Notes: generated by a model not told the origin, from the letters alone. A stretch of 35,937 nucleotides of DNA from CALSMU01 sp963926405 (GCA_963926405.1 CAWUXI010000136.1:1-35937), one strand, 5' to 3'. Positions 7,957 through 17,478 are shown, counted from the stretch's first letter. Made by a program: numbers and translations.

Positions 7957-7988
7957 AAAAGCCGAATCAGATGATTCGGCTTTTTTTT
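7957..7988 (+). terminator. Rho-independent terminator of the FKBP operon
   Basis: AAAAGCCGAATC (7957-7968) pairs with GATTCGGCTTTT (7973-7984) around the loop AGAT, continuing into eight T (7981-7988). The A-tract on the left makes it potentially active on both strands. Confidence 0.92.
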
Positions 7989-8084
7989 GCTTAAATTTTA
8001 TTGTTCTAGAAAACAGTTACACCGATACACTCCAGTCAATATCGTTTTATGCTTTTAATAATTTAGTGCGATACGGTTAATCAC

Positions 8085-11000
8085 TTACCGCATTAAATGA
8101 ATATGTCCTTCTTTAATTATTTCTTCATTAAACCAATCTAACGCACGGGCTTTAAATACATAAATATCATTGTTTTGAAGGATTCCATTATAAAAGCCGT
8201 TCCATCCAACGCTAGTGTCAGTTGTTCTAAATAAAAGTTCACCCCATCTATTGTAGATTTCAAATTCATACAATTCTTTTATTCCCCAGGTTTCTAGGTA
8301 TATAATGTCATTTATGCCATCTCCATTAGGTGTGAAAGTTGTCGGTACTTCTAATAATGTTTCAGGAATAATTTCAATATTAAAGACATAAAGAGCGTTG
8401 GAGCAACCATAAATATCTGCGGCATTTAAATAGTAAGTTACATTTTCTAATACAGGGTCAACCAAAGGGTTACTGCATTGGGTACAGCTTAAACCATCTT
8501 CTGGTTCCCATGTGAAAATTACTGTATTATCTGGATGTATGATGGGTAAATTAAGAGTTTCTCCAACTACGATAAGCGTATCAAAAGTATATCCTGTAAA
8601 TGTTGAATATATAAATACAAATGCTGAATCCACACTAGTACAATTGATTGTCACATCTTCAACAGTAACATAAAAATATTGTGATTCTGTTAAAGCAACA
8701 GTTGCAGTAGTTTCACTGTTAGGTGAAACAACATCGGCTATTGGTTCCCATGAATAGGTATAGTCGGGGTTTTGGTTTCCTGCTTGCGCTTGCACAATTC
8801 CTGTTTCAGAAAAACAAATAGTATCTCCAATAAGGTCTAAAATAGGGTCCAGTGCAACAATTACTTGTTTTATTATGGTGTCCTTGCAGCCAAGAACAGA
8901 GTTTTCAACAAATAAAGTAATATCGAATGTATCTGCAACAGTATATGTGTAGTCAAAATTCGTAGATGAGGTTGAAGTTGCGCCATCACCTAATGTCCAT
9001 GAATAGGTGTCTGAGAGTAAAGAGTTATTGGTTAATGTTAAAGATTCACCTAAGCACATAACAGTATCAATTCCATCATTCCTTGTAAAACCAGCTCTTA
9101 CTTCATGGATGAAAATATCAACAGTAGCTGATGCTGGACAAGAAGTATTAAGGCCATAAGCAGTTAATGAAGCAAAGGTTTGTCCGGAAGGAGGTAAAAA
9201 GTTATAGAAGTGTGTAACAGGGCTAAAAGGGATAGTATCTGTTACAACAACACCATCTCCAAAATCCCAGGATAAAAAATCTACTTCAGCATAATTGTCT
9301 ATAGTAAAGGTAATAGCGTCTCCTTTACAGATATTATTATTGTCGATGATGATACTCGCTTGCGGTCCTATAACATATATAGGGTAAATAGATGTGTCTG
9401 TGCAACCAAAACTTGTGGAAACAACTAATTCAATATCATAAGTTCCAGCAGAGAAAAATGTCGAGGGACTTTGTGCATTATCAAGGGGTCCTCCAGTGCC
9501 AAAATCCCATTCAAAAGATAACGAAGGCCCAAATGTAAAAGAGGAATCTGTAAACATCACTTGCTGATTTGGACAGACTGCAGCTAACGTATCAATGTTG
9601 GAGTAAAAACCAGCAATTGGATAGTCTTGAACATTAACTATAACATTAGTTGAATCTGAGCAACCCGTAGCTATTTCCGTAAAGGATAAAACAACATTAA
9701 ATGTTCCGGAAGTCGCATATGCATTTGAATCATTTTGGAAATTAGAAGTATTTCCGTCATCAAAATCCCAACTAAAGCTAAGGTTAGAGCCCTGACTAGT
9801 AAAGTCTGTAGTAATGAAATAAATATTTTCATCTACGCATACATTAGCAGGGCTTGGGCTCACTCCAAAAATTCTCGTTGGTTCATAAACTATTAGGTTG
9901 AGTTGGGCGGTTGCGATGCAGCCCATAATGTCAGTTGTAGTAAGCGTTACAGGGATAGTGCTTCCTGATGGAGTAGAATAAATGTTAGTAGGGTGCTGAA
10001 TAGTTGAAGTATTCCCATCTCCAAAATCCCAATCCCAATTTGTTATCACCGTGTCTGCTATTGTTGAATCTCCAAATGTTATTGTTGAAGGAATACATAT
10101 GGTGGTATCGTTTACAGAAAAATTTGCAATACCACTAAAAATTGTAATTTCTTCAATAAGTGTGTCAACACAACCATTAATGTCTTCTACAACTAATCCG
10201 ATGGTTTGTAAATCTCTAGAGTTAAAAACAATTGATTCTGTTGGAGAACTCCCTGTTAAGGGACGTAAAGTAGTGTCGCTAAAAAACCAGGTATATCCTC
10301 TATTACAAAATTCGTTCACATCTGTAGATGGAGTAGCGTCATAATCATAGGATATTCCTCCGCAAAGTAATGTATCCGTAGTGAAGTTCGCTATAATCGT
10401 TCTAATATGAACCGTCACAGAGTCTTTTGAATCCGGGCAGCCTGAAGTTGAGCTTGAGGCTGTTAACACAATATTGTAGTCCCCGGTTGCTGCATAAGTG
10501 TGAGGAACCGTATTTGTTGTAGAGTTATTTCCATCTCCAAAGTCCCAGGAAATAGATGTGGCCTCACTGCTTGAATCAGAAAATAGAACATCCATAGGCG
10601 TGTCACAGTCTTGTCTGTAATTAAAGTCTGCTATAGGACCCTTAACCTCAATGTAGTTGGGTTTTGTAGTTGTTGACCAACATCCATTGTATTCACCGGT
10701 TAAAGTAACATCTTGAAATCCGGTTACGTTATTATAAGACCAAACAGCATTTGAATCCTGGTAGCAATGAAATTGTCTATCTTCATCAGAATAATAGTGC
10801 CAAGCATCTATATTAGATGGCGACGGTGTTAGACTTGTAAAAGTAACAGGATCTCCTGGACAAACGCTTGTAATATCAGCAGAAAAGTCAAGGGCAACAA
10901 GGTCACCAACTTCTATTCTAATAGCGTCTGATGTATCTGTACAGCCTGAACTATTGGTAATTATTAATACAACATCATATTCACCAGGGGTATTAAATAC

Positions 11001-12479
11001 ATAGCTATTTGGATTGTCATTTATAAAAGTAGCTGAGTTTCCATCTCCATAATCATACTCCCATTGCACAATGGGTTCTGAAGGAGTATTAGACATGCTT
11101 GAATCAGAAAATGTAACAGTTAAAGGAGCGCATCCATTCACAACATCAGGCATAAAACGTGCCCATGGTAAGTGAATTGTATCAGTAGCTGTAAATTCAG
11201 CAATACATCCAGCAAACGTAGTTATAGTTAATGTTGTCGATATTATATTCTCCCCATGTTCCGAATAAGTGGTATCTCCGATTATATATTCGTGTAATAA
11301 AGATTGACCGGTGCCTAAGCTATCATCCCCGAAAGTCCATTCCCAACTTAATATATTATTAGACGAACTTCCCGTATAGCTAATTGTTGCGGGTTCATAG
11401 CAAAAGTAACCAGGTGTGGAAACAAACGAAACAGTAGGAGCTTCCACAAAAATTTGCAATGTAGTATCATGAGAGCAACTTCCTGAGGTTGCAGTTAAAG
11501 TAATCGATTGCAATCCATTACTTGTGAATTGAACCGTTGGTTCCGATATTGTAAGGGGTGTTGACGCAATAGAGTTACTTCCAAAATCCCATAAATAACT
11601 AGCGACAGAAGAATTATTTACAGGAACAAGGTCTGTATTAATGCAAATGGTATCTGGAATAACAAAACTAGATGCAGGGCTTTCTGTACTAATGTTTGAA
11701 GAAAAAGAATTTGCACAGCCGTTTGTATCAGTGGTTGTTAATGTTACTGTGTATGTACCTATCGAAGGGTATGTTTCATTTGCTGGATTTTGAAGAATTG
11801 ATGTGTTACCATTTCCAAAATCCCAAAAATAGGTAAGGGGCGGAGCATTATTTGTGGATGACAAATCATTAAAATTAGCTATTAAAGGAGGGGTGCACGC
11901 AGATGCTGAAGGAGTAATGCTAAAGTTTGTCGAAACAGTACTTACTGAAACAATATCTACAAAATTAACTGTTGTATCGCATGAAGACAAGTTAGTTGTA
12001 ACATTCATCGAAAGGTCATAAACACCAGCGTTATTGTAAACAAATGTAACTGGAGAACCAGTTATTCCTGGTCCGGTAGAAGTCCATGTATACCCAGTGA
12101 TATTAACTCCAGGAGGAGTAATTGTATTATTATCTTCAAATGTAACAGATAACGGTGCACATCCCTGGGTAGGAGAAATAGCTGAATATTCTGGTATTAT
12201 CTTATCGTAAACAGTTATTGTTAAAATTCCAATTATAGGCCCTGCAACTGATTCTGAATATTCCACATCATAGGTTCCAGTTGTAAATGTATGAATAGGA
12301 TCCGCAAGACTTGAAGTAGCACCATCTATAAAATCCCAAAACCAAGTAGTGCCTCCTGGAGCCGTAAATTGAACTTCTAAAGGCGAGCAGCCTTGAGTGA
12401 TATTAGCTGTTTGGGATAGAAAGCTATTTGCAATACATACACAAAAAAGGATTGAAAGAGAAATACGTATTTGCTTCAT
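8085..12479 (-). CDS. Giant PKD-repeat surface protein with type IX secretion type B sorting domain
   Basis: A 1464-residue adhesin-like protein. Residues 1-22 are a signal peptide ending in SFLSQ. The body is a chain of about fourteen PKD-type Ig-like repeats, recognised by motifs such as YFWDFGNGNTS, WEYDYGDGNSA, ISWDFGDGNNST, WDWDFGDGNTST, FSWDFDDGNTSN and YSWTLGDGATST, each about 85-100 residues apart and often carrying a cysteine pair. Two further Ig-like units with SWEP and TWEP motifs precede the end. The last 85 residues (PTTFTPNGDGINDIIY, then EIYNRWGELLF, WNGFYNG and NDIYVFKARA) are the gliding-motility-associated C-terminal domain, which is the type B T9SS signal. Known type B cargoes such as SprB require a PorP/SprF-like partner, and one is encoded just across the divergent promoter region. 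Ligand unknown. Confidence 0.93.
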   Translation of the reverse strand: MKQIRISLSILFCVCIANSFLSQTANITQGCSPLEVQFTAPGGTTWFWDFIDGATSSLADPIHTFTTGTYDVEYSESVAGPIIGILTITVYDKIIPEYSAISPTQGCAPLSVTFEDNNTITPPGVNITGYTWTSTGPGITGSPVTFVYNNAGVYDLSMNVTTNLSSCDTTVNFVDIVSVSTVSTNFSITPSASACTPPLIANFNDLSSTNNAPPLTYFWDFGNGNTSILQNPANETYPSIGTYTVTLTTTDTNGCANSFSSNISTESPASSFVIPDTICINTDLVPVNNSSVASYLWDFGSNSIASTPLTISEPTVQFTSNGLQSITLTATSGSCSHDTTLQIFVEAPTVSFVSTPGYFCYEPATISYTGSSSNNILSWEWTFGDDSLGTGQSLLHEYIIGDTTYSEHGENIISTTLTITTFAGCIAEFTATDTIHLPWARFMPDVVNGCAPLTVTFSDSSMSNTPSEPIVQWEYDYGDGNSATFINDNPNSYVFNTPGEYDVVLIITNSSGCTDTSDAIRIEVGDLVALDFSADITSVCPGDPVTFTSLTPSPSNIDAWHYYSDEDRQFHCYQDSNAVWSYNNVTGFQDVTLTGEYNGCWSTTTKPNYIEVKGPIADFNYRQDCDTPMDVLFSDSSSEATSISWDFGDGNNSTTNTVPHTYAATGDYNIVLTASSSTSGCPDSKDSVTVHIRTIIANFTTDTLLCGGISYDYDATPSTDVNEFCNRGYTWFFSDTTLRPLTGSSPTESIVFNSRDLQTIGLVVEDINGCVDTLIEEITIFSGIANFSVNDTTICIPSTITFGDSTIADTVITNWDWDFGDGNTSTIQHPTNIYSTPSGSTIPVTLTTTDIMGCIATAQLNLIVYEPTRIFGVSPSPANVCVDENIYFITTDFTSQGSNLSFSWDFDDGNTSNFQNDSNAYATSGTFNVVLSFTEIATGCSDSTNVIVNVQDYPIAGFYSNIDTLAAVCPNQQVMFTDSSFTFGPSLSFEWDFGTGGPLDNAQSPSTFFSAGTYDIELVVSTSFGCTDTSIYPIYVIGPQASIIIDNNNICKGDAITFTIDNYAEVDFLSWDFGDGVVVTDTIPFSPVTHFYNFLPPSGQTFASLTAYGLNTSCPASATVDIFIHEVRAGFTRNDGIDTVMCLGESLTLTNNSLLSDTYSWTLGDGATSTSSTNFDYTYTVADTFDITLFVENSVLGCKDTIIKQVIVALDPILDLIGDTICFSETGIVQAQAGNQNPDYTYSWEPIADVVSPNSETTATVALTESQYFYVTVEDVTINCTSVDSAFVFIYSTFTGYTFDTLIVVGETLNLPIIHPDNTVIFTWEPEDGLSCTQCSNPLVDPVLENVTYYLNAADIYGCSNALYVFNIEIIPETLLEVPTTFTPNGDGINDIIYLETWGIKELYEFEIYNRWGELLFRTTDTSVGWNGFYNGILQNNDIYVFKARALDWFNEEIIKEGHIHLMR

Positions 12480-12549
12480 TAAATTTTGTAATTAAAATTA
12501 AAAACAATTTAATCCTATCTGTTGTTAAACAAAACTACATAATTTTACC

Positions 12550-12557
12550 TACTTTTG
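12550..12557 (+). promoter_or_regulatory. Bacteroidota -7 box of the M43-porP-porE operon
   Basis: TACTTTTG matches TAnnTTTG, 20 bases before the ATG at 12578. It falls inside an upstream in-frame extension and so argues for the short start. Confidence 0.5.
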
Positions 12558-12577
12558 GGGTACATTTAAAGATAATT

Positions 12578-13351
12578 ATGAAGTTTACCAAACATATTTC
12601 ATTTTTCATAGTTGCTTTTATTATCTCCATAAATTGTTTTTCTCAGGTAATAGATAGACTTCCTTGTTTAGATAAAAAGTTCTCTGTGGTTATCCATGTC
12701 GTGAACGATAGCATAGGGAATCCTGTAATTCAGGAAGCAGATATATTAACGAATATAGATACGTTAAACAGATACTTTAGTCCAATATGTGTTTCCTTCG
12801 AAGTTTGTGAGTTTAAATATATTGATGATTGGAGATACGATGAATTTGATGTTGACAGCCATTGGGTAGAAATGCAAGTTAAATATCACGAGGAAGAAAG
12901 AATAAATATTTTTTACGTGTTCAACATTACAAACCCAGCTGGAGATTGCAGTTACTCAGATCAAGGATATATTACGCATACCGATTCAAGTGGACTTGTA
13001 ATAAAAAAAGAAGGAAATGGTTGTTATCAAGATAATTTGAAAGCACTGGTCCATGAAATGGGCCATTATTTTGGACTATTGAATTCATTTGAAGGAAGTG
13101 AACTAGTAGATGGTTCTAACTGCAGTACTGATGGTGATGAGATATGTGATACACCTGCCGATCCAGAGGGTACGTGCGATCCTACAACTTGCAGGTTTTT
13201 AGGTTTGGATACTGATGGTAATGGAGATTATTTTACTCCACATGTTGGCAATGCTATGTCTGGCTTTCCCGGAGCTTGTATGTGTGAATTTACATACGAA
13301 CAATTGCTTTACATGGCAAACTTTTATCTAACTGGAACTGGAAATTGGTAA
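12578..13351 (+). CDS. M43 (pappalysin/cytophagalysin-like) metalloprotease with an altered zinc site
   Basis: A 257-residue secreted protein with a signal peptide at 1-23 (MKFTKHISFF onward, ending NCFSQ). The M43 pattern is clear: FEVCEF, HEMGHYFGLLN at 159-169, a cysteine-rich stretch with CDTPADPEGTCDP, and a Met-turn-like NAMSGF followed by CMCEFTYEQ. The usual signature is HExxHxxGxxH; here the third ligand position is Asn169 (codon AAT, one base from CAT), and the residue after the Met-turn serine is Gly where family members usually have Tyr. It may be inactive or have weakened zinc binding. It lacks a T9SS C-terminal domain. The gene is joined with no gap to porP. An in-frame extension reaches 12428 but lacks a signal-like start and overlaps a promoter. 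Confidence 0.85.
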   Translation: MKFTKHISFFIVAFIISINCFSQVIDRLPCLDKKFSVVIHVVNDSIGNPVIQEADILTNIDTLNRYFSPICVSFEVCEFKYIDDWRYDEFDVDSHWVEMQVKYHEEERINIFYVFNITNPAGDCSYSDQGYITHTDSSGLVIKKEGNGCYQDNLKALVHEMGHYFGLLNSFEGSELVDGSNCSTDGDEICDTPADPEGTCDPTTCRFLGLDTDGNGDYFTPHVGNAMSGFPGACMCEFTYEQLLYMANFYLTGTGNW

Positions 13352-14392
13352 ATGAACTATAGAAGTTTAACCATATTGCTGTTGTCTTTTATTTTTTTGG
13401 GAGAATATAACGCTCAAGATATTCACTTATCGCAATTTTATGCTTCGGATCATTTATTGAATCCTTCTAAAATGGGTGATTTTGAGGGTGATTTTAGAAT
13501 AACAGGGAATTACAGAAATCAATGGAAACAGATTAATCCTCCAGTGAATAAAGGAATAACAACATCTATTATTTCATTTGATAAAACTTTTCGTTTGCGT
13601 TCTCAAGAGGTTAATGCGGGTATTTTAATTGCGCACGATGAATTCGGAGGGATTAATTTTTCTACAAATAAAATTCTATTATCTGTAGCATATGCTTTTT
13701 CATTGGGGGATCATAATTTACGAGCTGGAGTTCAAACAGGTCTTGTTTTTCGAAATTCTGATTTGTCCGCACAAACTTTTCCCGTTCAATGGGATTATCC
13801 TACAGGGTCATTTAATACAGCAACGCCAAACCAGGAGTCTGCATTGTCTCCATCACTAACTTATCTTGACTTGAATTTTGGAGTGCAGTGGTCAAAGCAA
13901 TTTGGGAAACTGCAACCTAAGGTAGGGGTAGCTTTAAATCACCTGAATAGACCTCGGGACTCTTATTTTGCAAACGACTATTTCTCAGAATCCAAAGAAA
14001 GGCTAAGAATTAGAAATGTAATACATGGTGAACTGGAGTATTATCACTCTTCAAAACTAACAATGCAACCAAAGTTTCTATTAATGTGGACTGCAAAGGC
14101 AAATGATTTTATTGTTGGATCTAATTTTCGGTATAAAACAGGTAATAAAGTTATTCCGGCAATCTTTGGCGGAGTCTTTTACAGAAATGGAATAGAAACG
14201 AATAGAGATGCTGTTTATCCGGTTATAGGTGTTAATTACCTGAAAGATTTTGATTTAGGCTTTAGTTATGATGTTAATATTTCTACATTGAGTAAAAATG
14301 TAGATCGAAAAGGAACATTTGAAGTGTCCATTATTTATATTGCTCCCTGCAGTAAGTCAAAGAGATTAACAATTCCTTGTGAAAGATATTAA
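13352..14392 (+). CDS. PorP/SprF family type IX secretion outer-membrane protein
   Basis: A 346-residue predicted beta-barrel. Signal peptide 1-21 ends in YNAQ, and the mature N-terminus DIHLSQFYASDHLLNPSKMG is the hallmark PorP/SprF opening (HxSQFYxxxxxxNPxxxG). The remaining sequence shows alternating strands with a C-terminal strand ending in EVSIIYIAP, fitting an outer-membrane barrel. Members such as SprF are needed for secretion or attachment of specific type B CTD proteins. The start codon follows directly after the stop of the M43 gene and the stop overlaps the next start by one base (TAATG), so the three genes should be translated from one mRNA. The likely client is the PKD protein encoded on the other strand at 8085-12479 (inference). 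Confidence 0.92.
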   Translation: MNYRSLTILLLSFIFLGEYNAQDIHLSQFYASDHLLNPSKMGDFEGDFRITGNYRNQWKQINPPVNKGITTSIISFDKTFRLRSQEVNAGILIAHDEFGGINFSTNKILLSVAYAFSLGDHNLRAGVQTGLVFRNSDLSAQTFPVQWDYPTGSFNTATPNQESALSPSLTYLDLNFGVQWSKQFGKLQPKVGVALNHLNRPRDSYFANDYFSESKERLRIRNVIHGELEYYHSSKLTMQPKFLLMWTAKANDFIVGSNFRYKTGNKVIPAIFGGVFYRNGIETNRDAVYPVIGVNYLKDFDLGFSYDVNISTLSKNVDRKGTFEVSIIYIAPCSKSKRLTIPCERY

Positions 14393-16473
14393 TGCCATTT
14401 AATTTGAATAAAATATTATTTATCACCTGCTTTCTATTGCTTTCCAATTTAGGAATAGCACAGGATACAACATTTCAGATAGTTGAAGAGAAAGCATCTC
14501 AAATCAAGGGATTGGCTAAATCTGCTGAAAAAACAGGTAGTGCATATATTGCTCTGAAGTATTATAAAGAATTAGTGGTACTTAAACCAGAAAAGGATCT
14601 CTATCTATTGAAGTTGGCTGAACTGTATATGTATACGCGTAATTATGCGGAAGCTGCGAAATGTTTTAAGGAAATTGTCGATAAAAGTGGTGAGGGCAAA
14701 GATGCTAAGTATCCTGATGCACTATTTTACTGGGCTGTTATGCAAAAGCAAATAGGGGATTATGAAGGTGCTAAGGCTAATTTACTGAAATTTAAAGATG
14801 TAGCCAGAAGAGCAAGTGCTCCAGAATTAAGCATATTGTATAAAGAAGAATTAGCGGGTTGTGATTTAGCAATCTCTTATCGGGATTCAAGCGAGAATGC
14901 AGTTGTTGTGCATCTTCCAGGAAGTATTAATAATCCACACATTGATTTTTCACCTATTCCTTTGACTCAAAATAAAATCGTTTTTGGATCCTTAAGAGAG
15001 GATCAAGAAAATTATTATTACCTCGATAGTATTGATAGTTTGACACTGCCGATACGTAAATTTTATGTTGCGGAAAAAGTAAATGATGTTTGGGAATATA
15101 AAGGAGAATGGAAAGGCCCTTTTAATAGTCCTGATGAAGATGTTGCTAATGGAACCTTTTCTTTGGACAGTTCCCGTTTTTATTTTTCAAGATGTGCTGA
15201 AGATTGGAAATATAAGGTGAATTGTAAAATATATTTTTCAGAAAAAAATGAAGCAGAATGGGGTGAGCCAGAGTTAATGGGAAAACAGGTTAACATGCCG
15301 GGCTCTACATCTTCGCATCCAACCGTAGGAAGAGACTCAGAAACAAAGCAAGAAGTGATTTATTTTATCTCTGATAGACCTGGAGGAAAAGGGGGCACAG
15401 ATATATGGTATACTGAATATAGTGATAAAAATGAAAAGTTTATAACACCTTCTAATGCAGGAGATAATATAAACTCGATAGGTTCAGAAATGACGCCTTA
15501 TTATAATGTGAAAACAAAAACGCTGTACTATAGTACAAATGGAAAGCCATCCTTTGGAGGACTGGATATTTTTAAAGCTGTCGGTGAGAGAAATAAATTT
15601 GAACCATCAATAAATATGGGAATACCTATTAATTCGAAAGAGGATGATTTGGATTTCATTCTATATCCCAATAGTAAAGGTGGATATTTTGTATCCAATA
15701 GAGAAGGAGGTCAATCTTTGTATAATGCTACTTGTTGTGATGATATTTATGAATTCATGTATAATGATGTTATAGAATTAAACTATTGTGGAAATATTAT
15801 TGATAAGGAAACTTTAAACTGTGTAGATAGTAAAACGAAATTAAAAATTTACATTGTTGATGAAGCGGGTCAGTTTTTATCTCAGGAAACTGATGTGAGT
15901 GATTGTAAATTTAATGTAAAGTTATACCCAGGTTTCAATTATCTAATTCAAACCATAACTGGAGGGTATCTTAATGGGAAAGTTAGAGTCTCAACACTCA
16001 ATTTACAAAAGTCAGATAGTATATGTGAAGATATAATAGTTGAGAAAATTCCAACTGGACGTGTTGCTTTGAAAAATATTTATTACGATTTTGATAGCCC
16101 AAATTTAACGGATATTGCTAGGAATTCAATAGACACAACGTTATTGGTGATTTTGATAGATAATCCTGATATTGTTGTTTTAATAGCATCCCATACAGAT
16201 AGTAAAGGAGATGACGCATATAACGTTAAATTGTCTCAAAAACGTGCTGAAAGTGTAGTTCAATATTTAATTAAAAAAGGTATTAAAATTGAAAGATTAC
16301 AAGCAAAAGGATATGGTGAGACAATTCCAATTGCGGAAAACACAAATGCGGATGGCTCAGATAACCCGGTAGGTCGTCAAAGAAACAGAAGGACAGAGTT
16401 TAAAATTTTAGGAAAGTTAGATCAAGAGTTGTTTCACGATGATGGTTTTGATGATATTGATAAGGAAGAATAG
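14392..16473 (+). CDS. PorE-like OmpA-family protein (TPR, beta-propeller, CRD-like, OmpA)
   Basis: A 693-residue periplasmic protein with signal peptide 1-23 (ending GIAQ). Domain order: TPR-like helices at about 40-135 (AYIALKYYKELV, LAELYMYTRNYAEAAKCFKEI), PD40/WD40-like propeller at about 165-450 with blade motifs such as IYFISDRPGGKGGTDIWY and LYYSTNGKPSFGGLDIF, a carboxypeptidase-regulatory-like beta domain at about 455-545, and an OmpA C-terminal peptidoglycan-binding domain from about 560 (YYDFDS, SHTDSKGDDAYN, LSQKRAESV, QRNRRTEF). This order is that of Porphyromonas PorE, which anchors T9SS parts to peptidoglycan. Several paralogues usually exist per genome, so this may be a dedicated PorE-like partner of the adjacent PorP/SprF. 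No lipobox is seen. The C-terminal tail after OmpA is acidic. Confidence 0.9.
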   Translation: MPFNLNKILFITCFLLLSNLGIAQDTTFQIVEEKASQIKGLAKSAEKTGSAYIALKYYKELVVLKPEKDLYLLKLAELYMYTRNYAEAAKCFKEIVDKSGEGKDAKYPDALFYWAVMQKQIGDYEGAKANLLKFKDVARRASAPELSILYKEELAGCDLAISYRDSSENAVVVHLPGSINNPHIDFSPIPLTQNKIVFGSLREDQENYYYLDSIDSLTLPIRKFYVAEKVNDVWEYKGEWKGPFNSPDEDVANGTFSLDSSRFYFSRCAEDWKYKVNCKIYFSEKNEAEWGEPELMGKQVNMPGSTSSHPTVGRDSETKQEVIYFISDRPGGKGGTDIWYTEYSDKNEKFITPSNAGDNINSIGSEMTPYYNVKTKTLYYSTNGKPSFGGLDIFKAVGERNKFEPSINMGIPINSKEDDLDFILYPNSKGGYFVSNREGGQSLYNATCCDDIYEFMYNDVIELNYCGNIIDKETLNCVDSKTKLKIYIVDEAGQFLSQETDVSDCKFNVKLYPGFNYLIQTITGGYLNGKVRVSTLNLQKSDSICEDIIVEKIPTGRVALKNIYYDFDSPNLTDIARNSIDTTLLVILIDNPDIVVLIASHTDSKGDDAYNVKLSQKRAESVVQYLIKKGIKIERLQAKGYGETIPIAENTNADGSDNPVGRQRNRRTEFKILGKLDQELFHDDGFDDIDKEE

Positions 16474-16481
16474 CATATAAA

Positions 16482-16503
16482 AAGAGCATAGTTTATGCTT
16501 CTT
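16482..16503. terminator. Weak hairpin between convergent porE-like gene and murQ
   Basis: AAGAGCATA (16482-16490) pairs with TATGCTTCTT (16494-16503) with one bulged T and a three-base loop. It overlaps the last base of murQ. The stem is short and AT-rich, so termination strength is uncertain. Confidence 0.45.
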
Positions 16504-17315
16504 TATTTCTTTCCAGCATCAACTGCTTTACGAACGCTTCCGTGTTCTATTAATAGTCTATTAGCTTCATCATAAGAATTTTCCAATTGGTCCATCACCA
16601 TTTTTGTTCCTCTATCGACTAATTTAGCATTACTTAGTTGCATATCAACCATTCTGTTCCCTTCCACACGGCCTATTTTTATCATTACTGATGTAGAAAT
16701 CATATTAAGAATCAATTTTTGAGCGGTTCCAGACTTCATTCGCGTACTTCCTGTAACAAATTCTGGACCAACTACAGGAACGATGGAGTGCTTAGCTAAT
16801 AGATCGATTGGGCTTCCTGGATTGCAAGAGATGCTTCCAGTTAAGATACCGAATTCATTACATTTATTAAATGCACCTATTACGTAAGGAGTAGTGCCCG
16901 AAGCTGCAATTCCGATCACAACATCATCTTTTCCAATGTTATACTCTTGAAGGTCATTCCATGCTCCATGTTCATTATCTTCAGCAAATTCTACAGCATT
17001 TCGTATTGCATCATCACCACCAGCTATCAATCCGATTACCATTCCTTGGGGAACCCCGAACGTTGGAGGGCACTCGCTTGCATCAACAATGCCTAGCCTT
17101 CCACTTGTGCCTGCGCCAATATAAAATAAACGGCCACCTTTGTTAATGCGAATTACAATTTCATCAACTAACTTCTCTATTGCGGGAATGACTTTTTCTA
17201 TCGCATCAGGAATAGTTTTATCCTCTTTATTCATATTGTTCAGAAGCTCTCTTGTGCTCATTTTGTCCAAATGATTATGATTGGATTCTGATTCCGTAAT
17301 TCTTTCTATCGCCAT
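16503..17315 (-). CDS. murQ: N-acetylmuramic acid 6-phosphate etherase
   Basis: A 270-residue cytoplasmic SIS-fold lyase that splits MurNAc-6-phosphate into GlcNAc-6-phosphate and D-lactate during peptidoglycan recycling. Family marks: TESESNHNHLDKMS at 7-20, the phosphosugar loop GAGTSGRLG at 67-75, the catalytic-region ASECPPTFG just after it (Glu is the proposed acid/base), AEDNEHG with a second conserved Glu near 109-115, GIAASGTTPYV, and NPGSPI plus GPEFVTGSTRMKSGTAQK. Bacteroidota members are often about 270 residues, shorter than the 298 of E. coli. No MurNAc transporter, kinase or NagA lies next to it, so substrate phosphorylation must be encoded elsewhere. Confidence 0.97.
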   Translation of the reverse strand: MAIERITESESNHNHLDKMSTRELLNNMNKEDKTIPDAIEKVIPAIEKLVDEIVIRINKGGRLFYIGAGTSGRLGIVDASECPPTFGVPQGMVIGLIAGGDDAIRNAVEFAEDNEHGAWNDLQEYNIGKDDVVIGIAASGTTPYVIGAFNKCNEFGILTGSISCNPGSPIDLLAKHSIVPVVGPEFVTGSTRMKSGTAQKLILNMISTSVMIKIGRVEGNRMVDMQLSNAKLVDRGTKMVMDQLENSYDEANRLLIEHGSVRKAVDAGKK

Positions 17316-17387
17316 ATATTACAATGTTAGTGATTATATGTGTAATCCAAAATGTATTTCGCGCAATGTTCAAAAACTGATCATATG

Positions 17388-17418
17388 TTGATTAAAAAAT
17401 GAGTTGTTGATAATTTTG
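17388..17418 (+). promoter_or_regulatory. Bacteroidota-type promoter of bcp
   Basis: TTG at 17388-17390, a 20-base spacer, then TAATTTTG at 17411-17418, close to the TTTG-N19-TAnnTTTG consensus. Predicted leader is about 50 bases. Confidence 0.6.
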
Positions 17419-17478
17419 TATATCTATTATTGATATATTAGCCAAGTATTCGGTCCTTTGTAGACTAAACTAAAAATT

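Noticed and set aside
10051..10344. 97-residue forward frame
   Set aside because: Antisense to the PKD protein, with no domain, promoter or coding signature.
8085..12479. Repetitive sequence that could suggest a repeat array or CRISPR
   Set aside because: The periodicity comes from diverged PKD repeats at protein level; the DNA has no regular identical repeats and spacers.
12428..12577. Fifty-residue N-terminal extension of the M43 protein
   Set aside because: It lacks a signal-like start, overlaps the divergent PKD gene and a -7 box, and the ATG at 12578 opens directly on a signal peptide.
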